NCBI GenBank assembly: GCA_037501455.1
Contig: CM074857.1
Location: 108,657,501-108,721,500 of the forward strand
Reading direction: 5' to 3'
Source of the DNA: Lantana camara
Lineage: Eukaryota; Streptophyta; Magnoliopsida; Lamiales; Verbenaceae
DNA: 64,000 bases
Shown: in pieces, positions 55,505 through 64,000 of the stretch
Layout of the letters: each line of letters opens with the position of its first letter
Numbering within the stretch: position 1 is the first letter of the stretch
Position numbers and translations under genes: made by a program
Notes under the pieces: generated by a model
Told to the model about the DNA's origin: nothing
The model's input: the letters and a program-made list of their open reading frames with translations, nothing else
Databases searched by the model: none

Positions 55505-55974
55505 AAAATCTCTCAAATATTGATACTCTTCATCTGGAGTGCCTTTGGGCATACCCCTTGCAATAACCCTGGATTTATATGCTTGATCTTTAGAAATGTT
55601 ACATTTCATGATATCAACCACATTAGTTCTAAAACCTACAACTGATCTATTGGAATTTGACTTCCACATTCCAACAAACTTCTTAGCAATCTATCTTGAC
55701 CTTGCATCCTTGACATCATTTGATTTTAAGCATGTATGAGTTTGAAAGAATTCCTTGACCTTGAATGAAGATTCTCCTTTGATTTTGATAGCATGTACTC
55801 TCCACTTATAGTCTTTGTTTGCACAATTATCGTGAACTCTACCAAAGATCATTCTTTGCTATTCTAATAGTTCTTCTACAGCTTATAGCATAGGAATCAA
55901 TTGCTTCTTTAACCTCAGCCCTTGTACTAAATATCTTTCCTATGTACAAAAGTGTTTCACTATTTGTGGTGTTA

Positions 55975-56531
55975 GAAATTGTTTACTTCACCAGAAAAAG
56001 GAGTGTTAGCTATTTAACCCTTTTCTAGTGTTTACTTTACTAGATAAAGAGCCTTATGTTAAGCACAAAGCCCTAGAAAATAATGGAAACGAATATGCTA
56101 TGAGTTGCTAAATAACCCATTTTTCATCTACAGATGCAATTACTTTTTAGTCCTTTTATTTCTCAATATTTATATATAACTTCTCAATAGCAATAATAAT
56201 AATAATAATAATAATAATATATGTATAACTATTTATTAATATATGTATATATGTTTATATAAATTAATAAATAATTATATGTAATATATTTACGTATAAA
56301 TAATTCCCCTCTCACATATATATATATCATTTGGATTTAGTGGAGGACAATATAGGAATTTCAACCCTTTTTAATTGGTTTTAATCTATTCCAGTAAACA
56401 AAATACAAATGTAAGTAATTTAACTAGATTAATATCCAATAAAGTAAACAAATGCATTGGGGTATTTAACAAATTTTTACCTAACTAGATAGAATCTAAT
56501 TGGATAACTACCTAAGAAAGTAAACAATTTC
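55975..56531. mobile_element. PIF/Harbinger-like MITE in the MULE gene
   Basis: GAAATTGTTTACTT at the left and AAGTAAACAATTTC at the right are perfect inverted repeats. TTA lies directly on both sides (55972-55974 and 56532-56534), the usual 3-bp Harbinger/Tourist duplication. It holds an (AAT)n run at about 56187-56218 and TA-rich sequence, with no gene. It separates the acidic N-terminal part of the transposase from the MuDR-type segment. Confidence 0.75.
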
Positions 56532-56685
56532 TTAGTGTGAAGTCTTCTTCTTAGCCCATCATCACTGTCAGAATCTTGTTCACTTCTTAACTCCTCTTCA
56601 CTTGGAACAATATCCTCCTCACCAAGTTCATCAATCTCTTCAACATTGTTATGAGCCTCTTCAACATCAGCAATATTAAGTCCCC

Positions 56686-56947
56686 CATACTCAACATTCT
56701 TCTCAGTGTTATCTAAGAGGATTTCTTCTTCTTATACATCCTCACCATGCTGATAATCACTCTCATGGAAGAGGCTATCATTACTGTCATCACCCTCTTT
56801 ATTATCCTCATTATTCCATACTCAACATTCTTCTCAGTGTTATCTCTGAGGATTTCTTCTTCTTATACATCCTCACCATGCTGATAATCACTCTCATGGA
56901 AGAGGCTATCATTACTGTCATCACCCTCTTCACTATCCTCATTATCC
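56686..56947. repeat. 131-bp tandem duplication in the MULE acidic region
   Basis: CATACTCAACATTCTTCTC... is repeated at a period of 131 bp (56690 and 56821) with only a few differences. 131 is not a multiple of three, so the duplication shifts the transposase frame. Confidence 0.85.
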
Positions 56948-57959
56948 TTATTACGTTCCTCTGCCTCATTATCCTCATTTCCTAAGAGTTCAATTTCTAA
57001 ATCAACATCGAAATGAAACTCCTTAGAACCCCTTAAAGCTTGTGAGCAAGATTAGTAATATTTTTTCATTTTTAATCTTGGTTAAACCATTTGTAGATCC
57101 ACTATGCAACCTAACTTGGCCTTTTAAACCCATAGGTATGCATAGAGTTGTTACATAGTTAAAGTTCACAAACTCATCTTCAAAAAGGTCAAACAAATGT
57201 AAAGACCCACCCAAATACTCAAATGGAGGCCTGAACTTACAATTTCCCTATAAGGCACAAAAACAGTCAACTCATTTTTGGATGGATCTGTAGAAGAAAA
57301 AACAAACAAATCAAAACAAAAATTACTCTTCGTACAAGAACATGCACCACATTCACCTAAAAACGAGACAATGAAGAGATAATACAAGAATAAAGAAATA
57401 CCCACTGTCCATACATTTCTAATAATCTTTCCAACACAGGGACCACAACACCTACTTCATTCACTTTAAATATTCAAACTTTTTCCACATTTCAGTTTTC
57501 AATAGTGCAAACTAAAACAAAAATCTGACGAAGCTTGGTACTTACCTTATTCAGGAGGTAGATGGTTGTAAAATTCCTTATCTCTGAGCTTAGACATCTT
57601 GGAATCGCACTGAAATTACCTCAATCTCCCTTCTTGTCTTGTTAGTGTGTTAGAAGAAATGTGAAAATGAAAATGAAGAGGTTAGGGTTTTAAGTCCAAA
57701 ATAATAATTCCACGTCCTAAGTACACTAGACAACCACGTACACATCACTTGTCCAGTTAGACAAATAATTCCAAATTAGGCCCGAATTCATGACAAGTCA
57801 ATAAAGATTGGGGATTTTTCAATTTCGGATAGAAATCGGACGGAAATTACAAATTTTTTTAAATTACAGGATAAAATTGAAAACACAATATCAAAAAGAA
57901 TTGAAGTTCGAAAAGATATAAGTTAAAGAATGATTTTTGGAATTTTGCCTATATTATAT

Positions 57960-58335
57960 TTATAGCCATTTCTTAGAAGTTAGAATTAGTACATATATGT
58001 TGTGATTAATATGATCTTATTTTCACATCATTCTTGGGAGGGAGCACAAATTCTGTTGAAGGCCAAAACTTAAAATTAAATGCTCGTATAACTCGCGAGC
58101 ATTCATTACAATGGTAAAATTACTCTTTTTTTCTCAAGTTTTTATTGTTATTCTTCTTCGAACAATACTCGAACCATTTGAGAAATCGAAAAAAAATTCA
58201 ATTAATTGCATTTTTCTCATAATTATTTCTTATATTCTTCATTTTGTTCACAAATTAATTGAATTTTACAATTATTTGCATCGAAAAGTGGATTTTTTTC
58301 TGTAAAAAATTATGACATTTTCAACTTTTCCATCT
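57960..58335. other. short intergenic stretch, no supported gene
   Basis: AT-rich sequence between the MULE and the next TIR element. A 64-codon open frame (58111-58305) is hydrophobic and low in complexity and is not called. Confidence 0.5.
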
Positions 58336-58339
58336 AAAC

Positions 58340-58920
58340 AGTTAATAACCCCCCATAATTCCAAATGGGGAAAAAACCTCCCGACCCTTGTGAAAAAAAG
58401 AAATATCAAATTACCTCCTCCTAAAAAAATTAAATAGCATAAAACCCATTCATATTTTTTAAAAAGAAGCATATTTACCCCTCGCACACTAGCTGTCATT
58501 TTGATTGCGTCGTTTATTCCACTTTTTCTTAGTTTGAAGTCTATTTTATTTATCTTTCATGTTTAAATGAATGAGTTCAAAGTCTATTTTACCCCTCCTT
58601 CATATTTTCGTCTTCAATCGATTGTTTCCTCAAACAGGTTTCTTTCGACATTTAGCTTCCTTTCAAGTATTTTAGTTAGGGTTTTTGGCTGAAAAAGAAA
58701 AATAAAGCATAAAAAAAAATAAAGTTCTAAATAGAGTTAAAATATTTGGGGGCATTCAAGTAAAAAAAAAAAAATTGTTAATCAACATAGAAAAATTAGA
58801 AAGGAGGCAAAATGATATTTAAGAAATAATACAAGTAGGTTAGATGCTAGTAATTATACACAAGGGGGTAGTTTGATAATTCTTTATTACACAGGGAGGT
58901 AAAATGATTTTATCTCTTCG
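58340..58920. mobile_element. decayed TIR element
   Basis: The left segment (CCAAATGGGGAAAAAACCTCCC...TTGTG...ATATCAAATTACC) matches the reverse complement of the right segment (CCCCATTTCGAAGAG...TTTTACCTCCCTGTG...TTATCAAACTACC) over about 80-100 bp. The interior is non-coding. The right arm is partly included in the tandem duplication that follows. Confidence 0.5.
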
Positions 58921-58939
58921 AAATGGGGCCAAAGAGCAA

Positions 58940-59249
58940 CAGATAATGGAGACTGTTAATTCCAAGAATAGCTGAATTGTTAGGCTTGCACGAAGGGTTA
59001 TGTTTGGTGTGGGATAGGAGAGATCACAAAATTAAAGTCGAATGTGATACTGAAGTGATGTTGCAACTAGTTAAGAATGTAGATACGAAGGATCATCTTT
59101 GGGGGCTTATTATTGAACATTCCCTCAGGTTGATATGGGGGCCATGGGAATGCAAACTTAAACATATTAAAAGGTCCAAAAGCAGTCTCGCCGATAGCTT
59201 GGCCATGTGGGGTCAGAAGATAAATGAAAACCAGAAGGCCTTAGAGTAA
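58940..59249 (+). pseudogene. LINE-type RNase H fragment, copy 1
   Basis: RIAELLGLHEGLCLVWDRR, HKIKVECDTEVMLQLV, and a C-terminal KHIKRSKSSLADSLA follow the pattern of the LINE RNase H domain from its Glu-containing helix to its end. The N-terminal DGA segment is missing. It stays open to the stop at 59247-59249. Confidence 0.6.
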
Positions 59250-59367
59250 GAGCTGGATGAGTTGAATCAAGAAAGAAAAGATATAAACAACTAATTTAAA
59301 ATGATAATTCTTTATTACACAGGGAGGTAAAATGCTTTTATCTCTTCGAAATGGGGCCAAAGAACAA

Positions 59368-59677
59368 CAGATAATGGAGACTGTTAATTCCAAGAATAGC
59401 TGAATTGTTAGGCTTGCGTGAAGGGTTATGTTTGGTGTGGGATAGGAGAGATCACAAAATTAAAGTCGAATGTGATGCTGAAGTGATGGTGCAGCTAGTT
59501 AAGAATGTAGATACGAAGGATCATCTTTTGGGGCTTATTATTGAACATTCCCTCAGGTTGATACGGGGGCCATGGGAATGCAAACTTAAACATATTAAAA
59601 GGTCCAAAAGCAGTCTCGCTTATAGCATGGCCAAGTGGGGTCAGAAGATAATTGAAAACGAGAAGGCCTCAGAGTAA
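59368..59677 (+). pseudogene. LINE-type RNase H fragment, copy 2
   Basis: Second copy in the 428-bp duplication, open to 59675-59677, with a few replacements (DTEVMLQLV to DAEVMVQLV, SSLADSLAMW to SSLAYSMAKW). Both copies stayed open, most likely because the duplication is recent. Confidence 0.6.
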
Positions 59678-59730
59678 GAGCTGGATGAGTTGAATCAAGA
59701 AAAAAAAGATATAAACAACTAATTTAAATA

Positions 59731-60258
59731 TTTTTGTCGCTACAAAAAAATATGGAGACTGTTAATTCAAAATTTTGAATAAAATCTTTAATTTGGAAAA
59801 AAAAATTGACCTACATACAGGATGTAAATTGAAAAACTCAATTAACCGAAAATTGTGAAACCAGAAAAGCAAGTGACATTAGAAAACCAAAACTGCAATT
59901 AACTTATTACATTTCCGGTTGTGGAATAGGACTAAATGTGACATAAACCTTGATTTTCGAACTTCATAACGTGTCTATATATATGTAATTTTCTTTTTTA
60001 TTATAAACATTATAGTTACGGATGGATCCCAAAAAAGGGTTCTTGGAAAAAAAGAAAATTCATCCAACTATATCTTCTTCTTTTTTTAATCATTTCGGTC
60101 TCGTCCCCTCCTTCTAAAATTATGATTCCGTCCCTAAAAATATATAGATACCTCTTTCTTTCTTTCTTTCTTTTTTTTCTCTTTTCCACATTTATAAGGC
60201 AAACATAGGAAATTAAGCACCCCTGAAATCCAAAGCCTCAACTTGGTTGCTGGGAAAT
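59731..60258. other. intergenic stretch, no supported gene
   Basis: AT-rich with CTTT repeats at about 60155-60185. Nothing coding is recognised. Confidence 0.5.
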
Positions 60259-60822
60259 GTTAGCAGTTTGTGGTCCGTTGGGATTCCTAACTGCATAAGG
60301 ATAATATTTATTTATTAATATTATATTTTCTCACACTATTATGAAGTAATAAAGAAATCCAGTAACCCCACTAACTCCCACCATTCTAAAATTATCGGGG
60401 AGATAACTACTAAAGAAAAAACGCTAAAGAAAACTTATAGAAATACGTAACTGATGGAGTTACGTATATAAATAATAGAGAATCTCTAAGGTCCCTAAGC
60501 ACAAAAAAATACACATACAGAAACCAATCCATCAGGTTGTGAGGGTCGGTGCTTAGAAGAACCTTAAGGAGAAAAAGGCTAAAAAATTAAATAGAGAATG
60601 AGGGCTTGAAGTTCGAAGGGGCTAGAGGAAGTCTTGCAAAGAGAAGACTTGAAGCCATTGACGGATTTCTCTTTTCGTAGTCATCCGAAGATTGGAATTC
60701 GTGGGCTAAATCAATTTCTGGGTCGGTAAAATAAGAGCAATGGCGGGAGGTATTTCGATTCTAATTTCCGCTGCGCTAAATTCATAATCAGGTTTTCTAT
60801 GAATTTAAAGATTATGCTTACA
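60259..60822 (+). repeat. probable 5' LTR of a third copia element
   Basis: It begins TGTTAGCAG and ends GCTTACA, with a primer site starting three bases later. TATATAAATA at 60465-60474 is in the position of an LTR TATA box. The left boundary is inferred from the TG start; the matching 3' LTR is outside the window or lost. Confidence 0.6.
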
Positions 60823-60824
60823 TT

Positions 60825-60836
60825 TGGTATCAGAGC
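60825..60836 (+). other. primer binding site of the third copia element
   Basis: TGGTATCAGAGC, complementary to initiator Met-tRNA, three bases after the LTR end. Confidence 0.85.
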
Positions 60837-62030
60837 ATGACTATATATCTCTGTCTTGCTCGTTACATGCCGATTGATTGAATAAATTACGGTTCTTTTT
60901 TTCATGTTCTTTTGGTATGCGAGAGTCTACAGATTATGTATGTCGTATGAATCTGCCAGATTAGTGTTTATCAGATGACTCTCTTATTTAATGATTCTGT
61001 TTCTTCTTTCATGTTATTGATGGTATGAGAATTGAGAACTCATGCCACAAGGTCTGATAATGTATGTGCCCATCATATTGTCAATTTTGTCTTGATATTT
61101 CTATAATTAGAATACATGAACAGGAGACTTTGACTTTCAGCATGATGACTTATGTGTTTGGAAATTTATTTGGAAATCTATAGTTTGCATATGTATACAT
61201 TTTGATTTATTGTTCTTGGAATACGTGAGTAATTCATTGCTCAAAATCATGTTTATGAATTAGAGGGCTTGTTACTTGCACAATCATAATTGTGTACGTT
61301 TGTTCCCTAGCATAATGTTGTCGTGTCTGTGCTTTCGGAAACTCAATTAGAGATTTAAGGGTTGGCATATACGCATGAAATTAAGCGATTTTATTGCTGG
61401 AGAATATTTATACAGTGATTATATACTGTTTTAATAATCACGTGTTCAAAAGTACGAAAAATTTATTATATGATTCCATAAATTTTGATATTAGTCATAA
61501 GGAATATGCATTAGACATTATTAGAGTGGTTCATATAATTTTATTTAATTGGAGATTATCCACAACAACTCTAATTAAATTTAATTATGTGATAAAGTAA
61601 GACCACATATGGTATTTTAAATGTCTAATATTTGTGCATATTTTAAGGAACTGATTTTTCAGTGACCAATTTGAATTTTATTTTATTTAAGACTAGCCAC
61701 GACATCTTTAATCGAATAAAATTTGTTGTTGGGGATCAAATATGATACTTCATTATGTCTTTAGGATAAAATATTAAATGCCCTTTCACAATTACCCACA
61801 GGGTTGTGAAATTGAATTTAATAATTTTATAAGGTATAGAATTTATCTCAAGTTTCGATAATTCTATCATTAAGAAATGAATCTTATCGAATTAAAAATT
61901 TAGCCCACAGGCAATTTTTTATGTCACTTGATTCATTTATTTATGGCTTGCATTGGTAAATCATAGTTAGTTTATTTGCCTCAATTTAAGTTAGTAAGCA
62001 TGTTTATATGTTTTTGCAGTTAGAAAACCT

Positions 62031-62299
62031 GTGGCTATCTCTGATTTTAATATTGAAATCCCTGAACTGAATGGTGAGAATTATAAGATGTGGAAGGATG
62101 GGGTTCTCCTCCATTTAGGGTGTGTGGACATTGATTATGCTATTCGGAAAGACAAACCACATATCACTGAAACCAGCACTCAAGCAGAGAGGGCTCTTTA
62201 TGAACAGTGGGAGCGGTCTAACCGACTCAGTGTCATGTTCATAAAGACTAAAGTTCCTGCTGGAATCCGTGGTTCTCTTGAAAAGCATGACGATGTTCG
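62031..62299 (+). pseudogene. copia gag N-terminus, truncated by insertion
   Basis: FNIEIPELNGENYKMWKDGVL, LGCVDIDYAIR and YEQWERSNRLSVMFIKT are the characteristic start of a plant copia gag. A possible splice acceptor (TTTTTGCAG) lies just upstream near 62020, so the true start is uncertain. Similarity stops abruptly at 62299, where another element begins. The 1.2-kb leader 60837-62030 shows no gene. Confidence 0.8.
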
Positions 62300-64000
62300 T
62301 GTAGCGCCCCAACGGTGGGCACCACACCCCCGCACCATGGCTCAACACGTGTAACGAAACAAGGACTCCGCACACATGCCAAACCATAGCGAACTGAGAC
62401 AAACAAAAAACAAAACCAACCCTAAGCTAGGCGGGACGTAGACCCTGCACACTCAATACTTAACAAATATGCGAAAACGTGATTATGCCATATAAAATTT
62501 AAAACAATATAAGCAGGTGACGGGTTCAATCTAGCATAATTCCTAATCTCGAAGTTAAATCATAACATAATGTAAATCATATATGCAAACAGGTTCATCT
62601 AATCCGAGCACCTGTCCTAACCTGTCCCGAATTCAAATCATAAATGAACAAATCTTACTTAAACATATCCGTTCATAGGTTAATAATACAAAACTAAAAC
62701 TGAATTCAAAATGCAAATGCAAAGACCCAACTAATACACGACTCGACTCCAAGAGACTCACACCGCCTAGCTCGGACTCCAAAGCCAAAACCTGCAGAGC
62801 TAAAAACATAAAGAGGGAGGGGTCAGTCACACTTGACTGAGCGAGGGGTTAACACACGCACGCTATACATAATACACGTAGCAAAGCATGTAAAAAGAAG
62901 ATGTTCGTGAAGCCGGGATTAGATTTTGCACCCAAAACATTTACCCGTGATAATATATATATATAGGGTGATTTAGCAAAGTAGAACAAACGAAACTTAA
63001 CTTATTTAATGCGTACATTCAAAACATGCAGACTAAGCACACATATCCAAACATATTTTATTAGGTTAAAAGTATATCAAATTTTATCTTAATTTGAGAA
63101 TCTACCCCCGTTTCACGAACTTAATACCAACAAAACAAGACTCGGCGGGCACGAGTACAACTTACACAAAACAAATCAAAACGAGTACATACCAGGAAAA
63201 TACATAGGGTGATGGAAGGGTTGCGCGACCCTAACCATCCTAAGCGGATGAGGGGAGTGCTCAATGTTGCTCAAACCCTCGGACTCCATCCCCCAACCTA
63301 CGCTCAAGTGGGTTCCGGTACATCCCTTACACGGAATTTGGGGCCCCACACTTACACTTACATGAAAATCGGAAGCTTAAACCCGCTAGACTCACACTTA
63401 TATACATAGCACATGCATATCGTACTTATCATATCGTACGTACATATCACGCCGACCTCAAAATCATAACAGAATCAAAGCTTAGTGTACATAGGCTTAT
63501 ACATAGCTTCATACTTGCAAACTTATGGCAAAGCCAACAAATACATATTTCACACATATCTACATATACATAGAGGCTGATAAGTTGCATGCATACGAAA
63601 ACCGGCACATTTCATTAGGGTATAACTATATCCTAACCTCACCTTATACCAAACGAAGCTGAAGACAAAGCACTTGATTCACCCCGGAATCAACTTGGCG
63701 AACAAAACACCACCCCGGGTGCACCTGGACAAACCGAAGGCAAAAGACAAGACTTAGACTCAAGAATGAACCATATAGACGCACGGCGTATGTTCATGCA
63801 TATAAGAGATGCAATCAAGTAGGCATAACACATATTTGAATCAATTACATGCAAACCAAGACAATACATAGCTCAACATATTCATTTATAATCATATAAC
63901 ACGTTCATGCGCACAAACAATTCATATTACAAGGCGGAGATACATAACAAGGTGCATTGATGCTTCGTGTAAATAATTCGTATTAAATAAGCAACATAAA
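62300..64000. mobile_element. probable LTR of another retrotransposon, running off the window
   Basis: From TGTAGCGCCCCAACGG onward the sequence is unrelated to copia gag. A TGTAGCGCCCC start is typical of LTRs in several plant gypsy chromoviruses. No primer site, TATA box or coding domain is recognisable in the remaining 1.7 kb, so orientation and family are undecided. GTTCG just before it (62295-62299) would be the target duplication if the right end were visible. Open frames at 62115-62402 and 63209-63409 are not supported as genes. Confidence 0.45.

Larger units (their letters stand above)
49565..57600 (-). pseudogene. MULE transposase gene, degenerate and interrupted
   Basis: Minus strand, N- to C-terminus. 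There is a probable start region near 57600, then a PB1-like N-terminal part (57000-57240, GGSLHLFDLFEDEFVNFNYV). An acidic stretch (56570-57000) carries a 131-bp duplication. The MuDR-type DNA-binding segment follows (about 55800-55965, YAISCRRTIRIAKND). The start of the core is at 55510-55669 (EEYQYLRDF), interrupted by the copia insertion. The MULE core has GVDGCYLKG near 51300 and ISDKQKGL with C-x2-H (CMRHMHTNF) near 51040-51110. A SWIM zinc finger (CGCKKWDLTGIPCKHAM) is at about 50405-50460 and a CCHC knuckle (GHNAKGC) near 50085. Stops and frameshifts are spread throughout. Confidence 0.85.
48417..57949 (-). mobile_element. autonomous-type MULE (Mutator-like) with nested copia and MITE
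   Basis: Terminal inverted repeats of about 250 bp: the left begins GGCAAAATTGCAAAACTCG, and the right in reverse complement begins GGCAAAATTCCAAAAATCA. They share TTTTCGAACTTC, TTTTCAATTTT and GAAATTGAAAAATCCCCAAT. The flank TATATTATA is duplicated exactly (48408-48416 and 57950-57958), the 9-bp Mutator signature. It carries a minus-strand transposase gene, now degenerate. Removing the 4,038-bp copia and 557-bp MITE leaves about 4.9 kb. The perfect duplication proves the two ends moved together. Confidence 0.93.
58875..59730 (+). repeat. 428-bp tandem duplication with RNase H fragment
   Basis: Two copies, 58875-59302 and 59303-59730, with a spacing of exactly 428 bp and only a small number of differences. 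Each begins with GATAATTCTTTATTACACAGGG (part of a TIR arm) and ends CAACTAATTTAAA. Confidence 0.88.

Noticed and set aside
58111..58305. 64-codon + strand open frame after the MULE
   Set aside because: AT-rich, hydrophobic, no homology pattern; most likely chance.
1..64000. CRISPR arrays, operons, bacterial-type promoters, rRNA genes
   Set aside because: None seen; the window is plant nuclear DNA. No tRNA gene was recognised by eye, though a tRNA search program would be needed to exclude one.

Overview
The window is repeat-dominated nuclear DNA from a flowering plant, probably a eudicot. It is AT-rich, has no bacterial-type gene organisation, and is packed with plant LTR retrotransposons, miniature LTR elements (TRIMs), LINE remnants, MULE, hAT and Harbinger-like DNA transposons. 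One conserved host gene is recognisable: a MIR172 microRNA gene on the + strand. Its hairpin is at about 44.50-44.66 kb, and its transcription unit probably starts near 43.73 kb. I cannot name the species.

Layout. 1-9.5 kb: an LTR fragment at the left edge, a LINE 3' end carrying two insertions (a fold-back element and a 488-bp TRIM), and a 265-bp MULE-type MITE with a perfect 9-bp target duplication. 9,505-33,086: a Tat-lineage Ty3/gypsy element with both LTRs and a 5-bp duplication (TATAC). Its gag-pol is decayed but still in register. A spliced antisense gene lies between integrase and the 3' LTR. Two younger elements are nested in it: a nearly intact Ty1/copia element (16,946-26,912, duplication AAAAT) and a 1.2-kb hAT-like element (28,596-29,772) inside an exon of the antisense gene. 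33.1-43 kb: several MITEs, LINE RNase H remnants, a second TRIM, and a Pack-MULE-like element with a GC-rich core.

43.6-46.8 kb: the MIR172 locus, with a TATA box, a CT/GA-repeat leader, the hairpin, and a possible spliced micropeptide reading frame downstream. 48,417-57,949: a MULE with terminal inverted repeats of about 250 bp and a perfect 9-bp duplication. It carries a degenerate minus-strand transposase (MuDR-type domain, MULE core, SWIM zinc finger, CCHC knuckle). A 4.0-kb copia element and a Harbinger-like MITE are inserted in it. 58.3-59.7 kb: a TIR element and a tandemly duplicated RNase H fragment. 60.3-64 kb: the 5' LTR, primer site and gag start of another copia element, cut at 62,300 by what looks like the LTR of a further element running off the window.

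The transposons do not cooperate as a pathway; they form a layered insertion record in which exact target duplications give the order of events. The biologically active part is most likely MIR172, whose 21-nt product represses AP2-type transcription factors and controls flowering time and floral identity. The least described parts are the micropeptide-like exons in the MIR172 unit, the three-exon antisense gene of the Tat element, and the repeat-structured leader of the young copia element.
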